Below are positions 12,681-22,802 of a stretch of 64,000 bases of DNA, piece after piece. The stretch is taken from contig JABAKD010000026.1 of NCBI GenBank assembly GCA_012845835.1, positions 12,401,832-12,465,831 on the forward strand. The letters are read 5' to 3'. Below the pieces are notes generated by a model that had not been told where the DNA came from, made no database searches, and saw only the letters and a program-made list of their open reading frames with translations. This stretch comes from Undaria pinnatifida. Its lineage: Eukaryota; Sar; Phaeophyceae; Laminariales; Alariaceae. Within the stretch, counting starts at the first letter, position 1; the number at the start of each line of letters is the position of its first letter. The translations under genes and the position numbers were made by a program.

Positions 12681-15600
12681 TTAATCCTCATCAACATCGC
12701 CACCCCAGGCCAGTGGCCTTAGTCCTCCCGATTCTTCCTCCCTTCCCCTCGCGGCCTGACGATCCCTCAGAAATAGTCTATATCGATGAACTCTGCGCGA
12801 AATTGCGACCTGAGTGGTCACAGAGATTATTTGGAATAGTCGCTCCTTGCACACGCCTTTCCGCGCTAGGGACGATGCGTCCGTCCCTCCAACGATGCTT
12901 GCCGCTACCTGATCTATCAGGTCGCTGCCTTCTTTACCGAGGCGCCCAAAGCTTTCCACCGCGAGGGTGGCGAGTTTGTAGCTGCGTTCGTCGAAGGACA
13001 CCTGTCCCGGACGAGCGTAGTGGTTGCGCTTGCGCGCCTCGGAAGTGGAAGCCGCTGATCCGTTTCGATCCGCGCTTCCTGCCCGCATGTGGACCCCTGC
13101 TTGTGGGTCCGCATACGTCACGTCGAGGAGTATCGACTTGTCGCGATACTCCGGTGCCGTAGCATCTCTTAGTCCACCTGCCTCAATCACGATGTCCATT
13201 CGCAAATCCCTGTCTGCGTGGAACGGGGCTCCGCTTTCCACCTGGTGGCGGACGGACATGCTCTTAAGGGTGCGGGAGAGCGCGTGCACGAGGGATTGGT
13301 GCTGGTTCACTTGCGCGCCCGCTCGATGACACAATCGCGCATGCCGCGTATTAACCTCCGCTTCACCGCAGCATGGGCATCTCGCCGCCAGGAATTCTTC
13401 TATCCCCAGAAATCTCTTCCCCGCAGTCACGAACTCTGATGCAGGGATGGTTCTAGCTGAGTCTACAGGTCTCGCCCTTAGGAAGGCGGTAGCCCCTGAT
13501 CCCGATTGACTCCGTTGCCGGGCCCTGGCCAAGTCTCGTGTCTCCTTCTCGCCTTGAGATTCGCTTGTGTCTCGCTGGGGCCTCGTCTCGGGGAGCTGGT
13601 CCAGCGAAGAGACGTACCTCTCATAACGTACTCGGTTTACCAGTTTACCCAGTCTATGCTGCGCTTTGCTGGAGCTGATAGTTTCGGCGTCGTGTGCAGG
13701 CAACACGTCTGTAATTGATCGCCCTGAGGCACCTTGTCCTCCTGCTCGGAATGCTCTGTCTCGCCAGCTTTCCGGTACGATGTTCGCCATGGCCTCCTCT
13801 GAAACCCCATGCACATCGCGCAGGTCCCTGATGCTGTTCCAGATGCGTCGCACGAGGTCAGAATCGGGCAGCTCCCTCCGGACTTTGTTCCCTATTGCGC
13901 CGGATAGATCAGCAAGCACCTCTGGCACCGTCGCCACCAAGCTCCCAACGGATGCTGACATCCTCCGGGCTTCAGCCGACGACAGCCCAAACCCTCCGGT
14001 CCCCGTGGACAGGCTCGCCTGCGCCTGTTGATGGGGTTGCAGGGTCAACATGTTTGTCGGGCACCCGTCCACGAAGAACGATGATTCTTCTGCTGCCCCC
14101 GGGAGATCGAGCAATTTCTCCAACATCCACAAGGCGTTGCCATCTTCTTTTTTGCATGCAGCCAGCGATAGTTCTGGGTCCATCACGCGTTCAAGGTAGG
14201 AGGTCCGTTGAACCATGGAGCCGGTGGCAATCAGGTTGGCTGATTGCTTGTCCGGCATGCGCGACAACATCCGCGCAAGTTGCTCCGCTCCCCCGTTTCG
14301 GACTATCTCCATTGCGCTCTCCCTCACGTACTCATCTGTGCCGATGGGCACCCCCACCACCTGAACCCCACCACGTTCAGCGATGCTGACGCCAATGCCT
14401 TCAAGAAGGGCGATTTGTTCCGGCGTAGGTACGTGCCCCTTTGGGGGCAGGGCAACCGTTTCGCTCGGGTTGATCGCAATTCCGATGTTGGACAGCTCAC
14501 GCTGGAGAAAGGGTACCACTTCCACAGTATCGGGTGTGATTTCCATCATTCCGATGCTAATATCATCTAGGTAGGCGAATGCCTCTACACCTCTTGGCTC
14601 GAACTCCTCCCGTGTCCGCTTCAGCACCGGCAGGAGCGGCATGCAGAACAACGCTGGCCCCATAGCATCACCTTGTTGTACCCCGCTGGAGCAGTCGATC
14701 TTCCGCCTTTCTCCCGATTCCATCTGAAAAAACACGGGCGCAGACATCTCGCCGTAACATTTTGCCACGAACGGTGTAAGCGCCGGTACGCAAGTGGCTG
14801 CCTCCGCTAGCATAGCAGTCCGCTTCACTGTGTTGAATGCGTTGGAGCAATCGGTGAGGATCAGCCAGTTGTTTGCCTCGTGATGTATTCTTGCGCGTAG
14901 CGCTACCTGTTCCACCCCCCCTCGTACTCCGACTCCAAACTGTCTCGCTTCACGGTTGGCCTCCTCCAGCCGTGGTCGCCACTGCCGCATGGTTCCGGCC
15001 GCAATAAGCCGCCTCCACGTCATCCCCACGCACACGGGGCGGCATTTTTCACCCAGGGCAGTGAGGTTGGATTGCAAGAAGAGCTGCCAGAATTCAGGCG
15101 GGAAGGCGTTTGGATCATCGATAATTCTTCTCCAGAAGGCTTCGATGCCAGCTCCGAATTTTTCGCGCCCAAAACCAGTCCTGATCATTGACTGTAAGTG
15201 CGAGAATCGCAGACCGTCGCTTCCCGCGCCTGATAAGGCGTTGCGAGAATTGATTACCTCGAGGGCCACCTGTGGGTCGAACTCTTCCTCCGGGCGCCAG
15301 TTGGGTACACTCCCTTCCTCCTGGTCGGTGGAACTTGTTGCCACCGCTGCTGCTGCAGCTTCGGAGACGCAGGCCTGGTCCTCCTCCGGGAACTTTGCTT
15401 TTACGCGCTCCCACGTTTCGTCGTTCCCCGGCGCGCGCGGTTCCGCGAGAAGGCTGCGTGCTGCCACAGTCACCCCCCCTCGATGGCGGCATGCTGATGA
15501 TGCCCTCTTAAACATATCAGCGTCCGTCTCTTCTCGGGCTTGACCGATTTGCCTCATAGATGTTCGACGGGTGTACTCCATTAACCACGGGAGCAAGAGG

Positions 15601-18600
15601 GTGAGGTCACCGCGTTCGGCAGACGCAAACCTCTCACGCCGTTTCATTCGGCCATCCTGCGAGTGTAGTAGAGCTGGGAGGATGTACCACAACTTGATTG
15701 ACCTCAGCAGTGATTGCGGTGTCTCCGATTGTGTGGATTGACGGTGCTCTCCCAAGGCGTGATTGAGGAGGCCAAGCACATGGGTGATAAGCTTGGCTTG
15801 GGCAGTAGCCAGCCTCGGCTGCACTTTGACAACAGTGGCGAAGCGTTGTTGGAGGTCCTCAAGGGGGACATCATCGAGCGGTCCCGCAATTCCCAATGTG
15901 TTTTGGTCCCACGGATAGCAGAGGCCATCCCGGCGCTCTTCCTCGCCGTCGTCAGGTCTCCCCCCGAGTCCCGCTGCCGTCACGCGTAGTCCAGGGTCGG
16001 CCTGGACTGCCGCTTCTATTGCTTCTCGTCTTCCATGGCGGACTGTGCATCCCCTTGCTCCGCAGAGAAACGACGCCTGCGCCCCGCCTCGTCTGACCGC
16101 ATTCACCACGCACCGCGCATGCATTGCATGTTGACGTCCACAGGGCAACCCCACCACTCGGTGTCCCCGAGCAATAGTTGATCTACAGCCCCCACAGCTC
16201 GTACCTCTGTGGTCGTCTGCAATGAAAGCGCGAAGATGCGTTACGCTCCCTGGTGCTGACCCTCCTCCCTCTCCGTCCCCGCCTTCTCTCTCTCCACCGC
16301 CAACCCTTCCTTCGGCAGGGGCCGAGGGAACCTCGCCGTTTCCATGTCGAGGGATTCGCCCCCGGTTCGTGGTGTCTCCTCTCCCAGTTCTCGTCGCTCG
16401 TGTTCCTCTTCCGGATCCGCGCGGTCGACCTCGTCTGCCTCTTGTGCTTCTCCCACCCTCCACTGCACCAGTGGAAATAGACGCAGTCGCTCTCGATGTT
16501 GCTGGGGTGTCGCTGGGCTGTGTTGGGGGCGCGCGCGAGTGTCCCGGCGCCATCGCCTCCCTGTTTTCGGCAGTTCGGGAGTTTCTCGTGGTAACAGGTA
16601 CAGCACCTCCTGGATCCGTCTGCTCCCTCCCCCCCGGGTCACCTTCTAACGCTAGAGTTGCACCATCCGGTGGTGCCACGCCCGCTGCTGAAGGGTCGCT
16701 CTCCCGTGCCGGGCCCGTTCCTTCCGCCGTGCCCCTCACCGCCGCTGGGGTGGCGCTGGGCTGACTCAGGGGGGGGGGCAAGGGTCCCGCCGCCGTGACA
16801 TCCTCTTGTTCGGCCATGAGGGTGTTCTCTACGGTTGCATAAGAAGCGGCGCCTCCTGGCTCCGCCTGCCCCCTTACCCTCCAATCACCTTCAGACGCCG
16901 GGGCTGCTCCTTCCGGTTGTGTTACTCCCACTGCTAATGAGTCACTCTCCAGCACCGGGTCTGTTCCTTCCGATGTTACGTCCGCTGCCGTCGGGGAGGG
17001 AGGCAGGTCGTACCCTGCCTCAAACCCGTTTTGGGACCCGACGGTCCACGCTGCCGTCGGGAACGGAGGAAGCGCCTCCCCCTCTTCTAACGCATTTCGC
17101 ACCCCGAGGGTCCACCTCGTTAGGCGGTCCTCCCACGTCGAGTCGAGGCCCGCCAAGAACTCTTGGACATGAGGCAGGATGTAGATCCTTCGGTTCGGGA
17201 GTCGGAGTACAGTATTCTGTGGGCGGATGCCGTACGCGGCGAAGATCTCACGGTAGTGACCGGCTGCCGCTCTCCATTCTCTCGGTCGGGGGAAGTTAAG
17301 GTAGGCGCCTTGGGGCAGGCCAAGAGCATCTGCGAACAGGGTGCACAACAGGAACGAGGAGGTTGGGCTACTCCCGTGGGTCCTCACCATCCCCTCAAAA
17401 GTATCGTGGGAACCAGTCGTGACGTAACTAGCTGGGTCCAACCGGGGGCCGTCCTCCTCCAAGAGCTCAGCGAACTGCAGGGCTCCCGCTACTGCCGGCC
17501 ACCTTCCCCCCGGGCGTGGCCTTGGAAGGTCCTCAGCCAGCTCAGCCGGATGAAGAGGCCGATTTCTTGCCGGCCATTCCGAGCGACACGCGACGCATGG
17601 TTGTGGGTCTGTATGCCCACTCGCGAGGCATTCCGCACGGTCTAGCATGCAGCGGGCATGTACTTGTTCTCCGTGGGGACACGGAATAACTGCCCATAAA
17701 GAGTCCACCGCCGAATCCCCAGTAGGCTCCTCTAGTGCCCGCCCGCAGTAGGCGCAGGGAGATGCACCCCTGCTTCCCGTGGCATGACGCCTCTCTGCTG
17801 CACTTCTACCAGCGCCTCCTTGTTCAGTTGGTCCCGTGTGTAAAGGGTTGTTCTCCGGCGGCCGGTCCGTTCTCTCCGGTGTCGCTGCCATCGCTGTTGA
17901 GAAGGAAGGAAGAGCATCACCCGCTTCCAGCGCGCTTCGGACCCCGAGCGTCCACCTCGTTAGTTGCTCTTCGCATTCGGCGTCGAGACCTACTAGATAT
18001 TGTAGGACGTGAGGTGCGATGTAGAGTCTTTGATTTTGAAGTCGGAGTAGGATATCCTGCGGATGGATGGCGTACGCAGTGAACAGCGTACGGTATCGGC
18101 CTGCCGCCATTTCCCATTCCCTCGGTCGGGGAAAATCAAGGTATGCCCCTTGAGGCAGGTCCAGCGCATCGCAAAATAGGGAGCATAGCAAGAACGAGGA
18201 GGTTGAGCTCCTTCCGTGTGCATGTAACATGAGCTCGAACGTACCGTAAATGCCAGTCGTCACATAGTTGGCTGACTCCAGTCCGGATATGTGCCGCTGA
18301 ACGCGGGTGGCGAACTGCAGGGCACCTCTCACCGCCCCCCACCTTCCCTCATGACCGTCCAAGGATATCCCTCTAGCCAGCTCCGCCGGATGGGGAGGTC
18401 GGCTTCCTCCCGGCCACGCCGAGCGACACGCGACGCAGGGCCTAAGATCCTCAAGTCCTCTCGCGAGGTTTTCCGCGCGGTCCAGCATACAGCGGGTGTG
18501 CACAAAGCCTCCATGGGCGCACGGAACGGGTACTCGAGCGTCGTCTTCCCCCGACTCCCCACTAGAGTTATCGAGAGGCCAACCGCAGTACGTGCACCAA

Positions 18601-21600
18601 AATTCCTCGGACTCCTCCAATCCCCCTTCAACGTCTTGACCCCCTTCACCCTGACTCGCGGCCTCCTCTACACCCGAGGTTAGTGATCGCCACAATATCT
18701 CCAATTGTCGTTGTTGGTGAGCGCCATCCGGGGTCGTACGGTCGTATCTCATATGGATTCTGGGCACTATTGCCGTGAGTCGGAACGTTCTCCGACGCGA
18801 CACTCCTGTCCCGTCTCGGATAGCTACCCCAAATCGGTCGTCCCCCCTGCCGTCTGCTCCTGCTGCGCTTTCAACGGCACACCTCCTGTGGACGAGCCAG
18901 CCACCAAAAGCGAACCTCTGGTCATCCTCCAAGTGCCTGCCACAGACCCCACACGGCGCTTGCACATGTTGCTGGGGGATCGTGCCCCGCCATTCTCCGT
19001 GGTGGTCCTCCTCATCTCGCTCTGCGAGATTCCGCGATAAGTCCACCACTTCCGGGGTAATGTGCGCTCTTCTCCGGAGGCGCTGCTCAGCTGCAGTTAC
19101 TCTGGCTCTGATCTCGTGTTCTTCCGTCGTGTCCACCGACCTGCCAAGGGCCCGAATCTGTTGGAGGAGGGGGTGTAGATCGACCTCTTGATGCTCCTCG
19201 TGCAGAGCCGGGTTCGGGCACGTGACTAGGTGTACCCCTCCGAAAGTCCTAGCCCGGGGGATTGCGTCCTCGCAAAAGCCTAAAGCACAACGACGGTGTG
19301 CGTCGCACAAACAGGACACTTGTACGCAATTAGTCTCCTCAACCAAACCATGACAAACGCTGCATATCGCTCGCCGCCTCCCGCCTTCTCTTGCGGCCCT
19401 TGTTGTCAGCCTTGCTTCCCCCTCAGCTGGCATATCTTGCCGCGCAACCGTCAACACCTCCACCATGACCTCATTGCTGTGCTGGCGGAGCGCCATCCCG
19501 TCGGCCTCGTTGACTGTTACGGTCGCCCGACATGCCGGACACCGTAGATCGGCCTCCGTTCTGACTCGGAGTGCAGCGTAGCACGGAAGGTGCAATCGAT
19601 GGGAGCAGCTCTCTAAATATACCAAAGGAGAGGACAATGCCTCATAGCATACACAGCAGCTTTCCGGGGGTTCCTCCCGGAGCTGGTTTTCTGTAGTCGT
19701 CGGCGATGGTGTCCGTGGCGGAGAAGGAGGTCGTTCGGGCATCGGTACGGGTGCCGAACCCCTTCCCTCCGCCGTCCGTGTAGGCGTCGTCCGTGACGGC
19801 CTTGGCGATGCTGCCTCTGCCGTCCTGACCACTGTCTGCGATGGCGTTTCGAGCGCAGGGACCACACTCGATGTCAAGATAGGTGTCGCCGTCGAGGAAT
19901 GGCCAGTTGTGGGCAGCTGCGGCGGCGGCGACAATGACGGTGACGGACTTGGCGATGACGTTGTGGGTGGCCTGGAAGATGGAGAGGTAGCTAACGGCAG
20001 TTGCGGTGTCGTCGGAGGGGTCGAGGCGAGCACCGATATCGCTAGGGAGGGGTGTGTCGACGATTGAGACTCCCCCCTTGATGCAGGCTGAGGTGGGCGT
20101 GACTCGAAGATTGGTGCCTGTGCAGAACCTGATGTCTGGGGTGGCGTCTCTCCTATTAGCGGCGCACCTTCTATGACAGGTGTGCTTGAACCCCCAAGTG
20201 GAAACGGTGGATCTCCCGTTAGCGGCGCACCTTCTATGACGGGTGTGCTAGAATCCTCAAGTGTAAGTGGTGTAGTTAGGGGTGGTACCAATTCCGTTAT
20301 CGGCGGCTGTGATGCACCAGGCGTGTCCGGAGGTTGTTCCGGCAACGACTGTGCTGGTTGGGAGTGTGTTGCCGATGACTCCATCTGTGCTATCGTTGGC
20401 TGGTGAGGCGACACTCCGCGGAATAGCCCAGTGAGAAGCTGCCTCCCCCTTCCCCCGTCCGATGATCGCGCGCTGATGGTAGCAGCTAAACGGGTGCGCG
20501 CCCTCGTCCTGGAGGAGATGAGGCCCTCCGCCGGTGTACTGTTCGTGGCCCGTCGCCTTTCACCTGCGGCCGTTCCCGGAGATGTGGACAATCCTAGTCG
20601 CGGCGTTGCCCAGTCGGCACCTCTTTCCGGTGTGTTACCATTGTTGGGTTGGCGGTCACCTCTTCCCGCCCCTGCCCTACGTCTCTCCCTACGGGACGGA
20701 TTATCCTCTCGCGGTGTACTCCCTTGAACAGGGTCAACTTCCATCTGATCGATGCTTTCTTGACGTCGCCCCCCACATGTTTCTCTCTCGTCGGGGGCGG
20801 GGGGGGGCGTTCTTGAGACCCGGGAACCTGCTGTCGCGCCCGGTGGTAGCGGAGAAGATCCAGACCCTATTCCATCATGAGCTCCGCCACCGCCGAGCGT
20901 CATCCGACACTCCTGCGGACTGCTAAGAATTGTTTGGCCCCGCAAGGGCCTCATGCCGACAGGGCTTCCGCCGGCAAGACGAGCGTCTTGAGGCGTCGCT
21001 CTGGAGTGCCGGAAGGTCGGTGCTGTGCCTAATGGCCGAGGGTGGGGAGACATGACCTCACTCTGATTGCCGCCGCCTGTGAAGGTCGCGTGGCACCCCT
21101 GCTGACTGCGCGTAGGCGTAGGCTCTCCAGTATCCCCCCTCCGGAAGGAAATACTTATAGCGCATCGAGCTTCTTGATACCTGTGACTTGAGTCCCGAGA
21201 GCCCGGTGTCGCGCCCGGTGGCATGGGGGGGGGATTGTTTGCTCTCCTACTAGTCCTCGTAGATGTTCCCGCCCCTGAAAGACCCCCCCGAACAAAGATG
21301 TTCGCTCCACTACGTGCATCCTGGGAACAGAAACTCGAGTCACGAAACCTTAGTGCCGTGTCCGATGGCATACTATGGACACTGTCGCTGGAAGGGAAAG
21401 CCTGATATCTCTGCTGGGTCCTCTCAGGTGTGGACCCGCATAGAATCCTCGGCTGGGCGGAGTTTCCGGCTGCACGACGGACATTTTGAGGTGCGGGAAC
21501 TGCTTCATTCAATAACAGAGGGGAGTGGGAGGGTCCATTGCTTGTCCTTCTGTTCTCCGTGGGCGCTACCTCGCCTCCTCGACCTCTCCTGACACGGGAA

Positions 21601-22634
21601 GGGATCAAACCCCTCCTCCTACCCAACCCAACGCCTCCGGTGACACAAGTATGACGGCGACGCCGTGTCCTACATTGCGAAATATGGATGTGCGCACCTT
21701 CCACCTCCATTGGCGAAGGGCTCTGTCTCCGTGTAGCCCCTCTCCCAGCACTTTGACAAGTGCTAGGATGGCAATGTCTCCCACCAAGCTCATTTACTAC
21801 TTGGGGGCCTGATACCAACTGCGCACCGGCCCCTCTTGCCTCTGCTCTGTTGCTCCACGCTCGGGCATTGGCTATAATCTCGGAAGGGGTAGGCACATTC
21901 TCGGATGGGCGCGGGTTACGGCCTTGGACGGCTAGATTGTCTCTGCGAGGCACCAAGGCTCTCTGGTTCTGTGTGTTTTCGGTAAAAGTGAACCGAAGCC
22001 GCTGGTGCGGGCGCACCGGTGTTCCTGTGGGAGGGGAGATGGACCGCTGCCGGCGCCCTAAGATTCCTGGTAGGAGCGAAGCCGGAGTATTTATGATATT
22101 CCCTCTACAGCGCGATGGCGAGCGGTGCCTCGGCCGCGTTGTCGGTCGTGGCGAGGGCCGATCACATGATGCTGCCCTACTCCTCCGATTCCCAATGATG
22201 CAGTGCGATGGGGGAGCGTTCCCACCCGTCATTGGCAGCGACCGACGCGACGTCAATTGCTGGGGCCCGCTTGATACGACACCGGGACCTTGTGTCGCTG
22301 CACATATACTCTCGCGTTCCACCAGCGGTGGGACCTGCGATGGACACCTTCCTACTGTCGCGGACGCCCGCTCCCTCTCTTGCTGCACTCCACTCGACGC
22401 TTGATGCTGCAACCCCCCTATCGTCCTCGCGTGCATCCATGCCGGGGTAGTCGTCCACCTCCCACGCCCCATCGGCCGTGGCACCATCGCTCGGTCCACC
22501 GCAGCTGGCGATGGAGAACGACGCCTCCGCCGCAACGTCGGTCGAAGCGAGGGTCGATCGCCTGATGCTGCCCTATTCTGCTGAGCTCCGTTGGTGTGGG
22601 GAGACGGGGCAACGTTCCTATCACTCGTCGCCAT
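12681..22634 (-). CDS. Non-LTR retrotransposon polyprotein: RING fingers, reverse transcriptase, restriction-like endonuclease
   Basis: About 3,317 residues from the first in-frame ATG (22634); the frame is open to 22802 but has only a GTG (22736) upstream. Residues are numbered from that ATG. 1-960: Pro/Ser/Thr/Arg-rich with tandem repeats. 993-1035: RING-H2 with spacing C-x2-C-x13-C-x-H-x2-H-x2-C-x13-C-x2-C. 1091-1116: C-x2-C-x13-C-x-C-x2-H-x2-C cluster. 1228 on: CxxC...HxxC. 1347-1590 and 1627-1870: duplicated RING-like plus unknown module. About 2065: basic AT-hook-like stretch (RGRPRG). 2147 on: another Cys/His cluster. 2470-2770: reverse transcriptase, motif A LTDCSNAFNTVKR (D2595), motif B SGVQQGDAMGPALF (GD 2655-2656), motif C YLDD (2688-2691). 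3086-3103: CPCC...H...CH knuckle. 3147-3171: D-x23-D with K3166, PD-(D/E)xK-like. It would nick target DNA and copy its RNA by target-primed reverse transcription. No APE endonuclease, RNase H or Gag-type CCHC array is seen. The clade is uncertain; the region before the RT and the YLDD centre recall Utopia/NeSL-like elements. Confidence 0.9.
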   Translation of the reverse strand: MATSDRNVAPSPHTNGAQQNRAASGDRPSLRPTLRRRRRSPSPAAVDRAMVPRPMGRGRWTTTPAWMHARTIGGLQHQASSGVQQERERASATVGRCPSQVPPLVERESICAATQGPGVVSSGPQQLTSRRSLPMTGGNAPPSHCIIGNRRSRAASCDRPSPRPTTRPRHRSPSRCRGNIINTPASLLPGILGRRQRSISPPTGTPVRPHQRLRFTFTENTQNQRALVPRRDNLAVQGRNPRPSENVPTPSEIIANARAWSNRAEARGAGAQLVSGPQVVNELGGRHCHPSTCQSAGRGATRRQSPSPMEVEGAHIHISQCRTRRRRHTCVTGGVGLGRRRGLIPSRVRRGRGGEVAPTENRRTSNGPSHSPLLLNEAVPAPQNVRRAAGNSAQPRILCGSTPERTQQRYQAFPSSDSVHSMPSDTALRFRDSSFCSQDARSGANIFVRGGLSGAGTSTRTSRRANNPPPMPPGATPGSRDSSHRYQEARCAISISFRRGDTGEPTPTRSQQGCHATFTGGGNQSEVMSPHPRPLGTAPTFRHSRATPQDARLAGGSPVGMRPLRGQTILSSPQECRMTLGGGGAHDGIGSGSSPLPPGATAGSRVSRTPPPAPDERETCGGRRQESIDQMEVDPVQGSTPREDNPSRRERRRAGAGRGDRQPNNGNTPERGADWATPRLGLSTSPGTAAGERRRATNSTPAEGLISSRTRARTRLAATISARSSDGGRGRQLLTGLFRGVSPHQPTIAQMESSATHSQPAQSLPEQPPDTPGASQPPITELVPPLTTPLTLEDSSTPVIEGAPLTGDPPFPLGGSSTPVIEGAPLIGETPPQTSGSAQAPIFESRPPQPASRGESQSSTHPSLAISVLASTPPTTPQLPLATSPSSRPPTTSSPSPSPSLSPPPQLPTTGHSSTATPILTSSVVPALETPSQTVVRTAEAASPRPSRTTPTRTAEGRGSAPVPMPERPPSPPRTPSPTTTENQLREEPPESCCVCYEALSSPLVYLESCSHRLHLPCYAALRVRTEADLRCPACRATVTVNEADGMALRQHSNEVMVEVLTVARQDMPAEGEARLTTRAAREGGRRRAICSVCHGLVEETNCVQVSCLCDAHRRCALGFCEDAIPRARTFGGVHLVTCPNPALHEEHQEVDLHPLLQQIRALGRSVDTTEEHEIRARVTAAEQRLRRRAHITPEVVDLSRNLAERDEEDHHGEWRGTIPQQHVQAPCGVCGRHLEDDQRFAFGGWLVHRRCAVESAAGADGRGDDRFGVAIRDGTGVSRRRTFRLTAIVPRIHMRYDRTTPDGAHQQRQLEILWRSLTSGVEEAASQGEGGQDVEGGLEESEEFWCTYCGWPLDNSSGESGEDDARVPVPCAHGGFVHTRCMLDRAENLARGLEDLRPCVACRSAWPGGSRPPHPAELARGISLDGHEGRWGAVRGALQFATRVQRHISGLESANYVTTGIYGTFELMLHAHGRSSTSSFLLCSLFCDALDLPQGAYLDFPRPREWEMAAGRYRTLFTAYAIHPQDILLRLQNQRLYIAPHVLQYLVGLDAECEEQLTRWTLGVRSALEAGDALPSFSTAMAATPERTDRPPENNPLHTGPTEQGGAGRSAAERRHATGSRGASPCAYCGRALEEPTGDSAVDSLWAVIPCPHGEQVHARCMLDRAECLASGHTDPQPCVACRSEWPARNRPLHPAELAEDLPRPRPGGRWPAVAGALQFAELLEEDGPRLDPASYVTTGSHDTFEGMVRTHGSSPTSSFLLCTLFADALGLPQGAYLNFPRPREWRAAAGHYREIFAAYGIRPQNTVLRLPNRRIYILPHVQEFLAGLDSTWEDRLTRWTLGVRNALEEGEALPPFPTAAWTVGSQNGFEAGYDLPPSPTAADVTSEGTDPVLESDSLAVGVTQPEGAAPASEGDWRVRGQAEPGGAASYATVENTLMAEQEDVTAAGPLPPPLSQPSATPAAVRGTAEGTGPARESDPSAAGVAPPDGATLALEGDPGGREQTDPGGAVPVTTRNSRTAENREAMAPGHSRAPPTQPSDTPATSRATASISTGAVEGGRSTRGRRGRPRGSGRGTRATRTGRGDTTNRGRIPRHGNGEVPSAPAEGRVGGGEREGGDGEGGGSAPGSVTHLRAFIADDHRGTSCGGCRSTIARGHRVVGLPCGRQHAMHARCVVNAVRRGGAQASFLCGARGCTVRHGRREAIEAAVQADPGLRVTAAGLGGRPDDGEEERRDGLCYPWDQNTLGIAGPLDDVPLEDLQQRFATVVKVQPRLATAQAKLITHVLGLLNHALGEHRQSTQSETPQSLLRSIKLWYILPALLHSQDGRMKRRERFASAERGDLTLLLPWLMEYTRRTSMRQIGQAREETDADMFKRASSACRHRGGVTVAARSLLAEPRAPGNDETWERVKAKFPEEDQACVSEAAAAAVATSSTDQEEGSVPNWRPEEEFDPQVALEVINSRNALSGAGSDGLRFSHLQSMIRTGFGREKFGAGIEAFWRRIIDDPNAFPPEFWQLFLQSNLTALGEKCRPVCVGMTWRRLIAAGTMRQWRPRLEEANREARQFGVGVRGGVEQVALRARIHHEANNWLILTDCSNAFNTVKRTAMLAEAATCVPALTPFVAKCYGEMSAPVFFQMESGERRKIDCSSGVQQGDAMGPALFCMPLLPVLKRTREEFEPRGVEAFAYLDDISIGMMEITPDTVEVVPFLQRELSNIGIAINPSETVALPPKGHVPTPEQIALLEGIGVSIAERGGVQVVGVPIGTDEYVRESAMEIVRNGGAEQLARMLSRMPDKQSANLIATGSMVQRTSYLERVMDPELSLAACKKEDGNALWMLEKLLDLPGAAEESSFFVDGCPTNMLTLQPHQQAQASLSTGTGGFGLSSAEARRMSASVGSLVATVPEVLADLSGAIGNKVRRELPDSDLVRRIWNSIRDLRDVHGVSEEAMANIVPESWRDRAFRAGGQGASGRSITDVLPAHDAETISSSKAQHRLGKLVNRVRYERYVSSLDQLPETRPQRDTSESQGEKETRDLARARQRSQSGSGATAFLRARPVDSARTIPASEFVTAGKRFLGIEEFLAARCPCCGEAEVNTRHARLCHRAGAQVNQHQSLVHALSRTLKSMSVRHQVESGAPFHADRDLRMDIVIEAGGLRDATAPEYRDKSILLDVTYADPQAGVHMRAGSADRNGSAASTSEARKRNHYARPGQVSFDERSYKLATLAVESFGRLGKEGSDLIDQVAASIVGGTDASSLARKGVCKERLFQIISVTTQVAISRRVHRYRLFLRDRQAARGREEESGGLRPLAWGGDVDED
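17050..17756 (-). other. Polyprotein internal module, copy 2
   Basis: Residues about 1627-1870. Same order as copy 1: CxxC, C-x-H, VHARC, CVAC, then HPAELA and the unknown domain with YVTTG, TSSFLLC, LPQGAYL, FPRPREW and LTRWTLGVR. All eight putative zinc ligands are kept in both copies while the linkers have drifted, which suggests selection on the finger. Downstream (about 16480-16980) a further ~75-residue Pro/Glu/Gly-rich segment is itself tandemly repeated. Confidence 0.7.
17900..18596 (-). other. Polyprotein internal module, copy 1: RING-like finger plus unknown domain
   Basis: Residues about 1347-1590. It begins with a C-x2-C pair, then C-x-H, H-x2-C and C-x2-C pairs (RING-H2-like order). 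Next comes HPAELA, then a ~150-residue region with landmarks NYVTTG, TSSFLLC, DLPQGAYL, FPRPREW and LTRWTLGVR that I do not recognise. The whole module recurs 840 nt downstream (residue 1627 on) at roughly 60-65% amino-acid identity by eye, so it arose by internal tandem duplication. Confidence 0.7.
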
Positions 22635-22802
22635 CGGTCGGCGTGACGAAGGCTGCTGAACCCCTCCTGGTGTAACACCTGGTACTCTTGTCTCTGTGTT
22701 AGCCTCACACGCCACACGTGCCCCTTCCCACGCCACACGTGCCCCTTCCCGCTTCCTGGCGGTCCCTAAGCTGGAGCTCGAAGTGTGACGCTCTTCTCGA
22801 AA
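22635..22802 (-). other. Open frame upstream of the first ATG, possible 5' UTR or N-terminal extension
   Basis: The polyprotein frame continues without a stop from 22634 up to 22802, where a TGA closes it, but no in-frame ATG occurs here; only a GTG lies at 22736. A short direct duplication (GCCACACGTGCCCCTTCCC, twice, about 22711-22750) contains two CACGTG boxes. This could be 5' UTR, internal promoter sequence, or coding sequence if translation starts at a non-AUG codon or by readthrough from an upstream transcript. Confidence 0.4.

Noticed and set aside
12542-22738. Many frames of 60-214 codons on either strand inside the giant coding region
   Set aside because: They are antisense or off-frame shadows of the retrotransposon polyprotein; GC-rich third positions keep them open.
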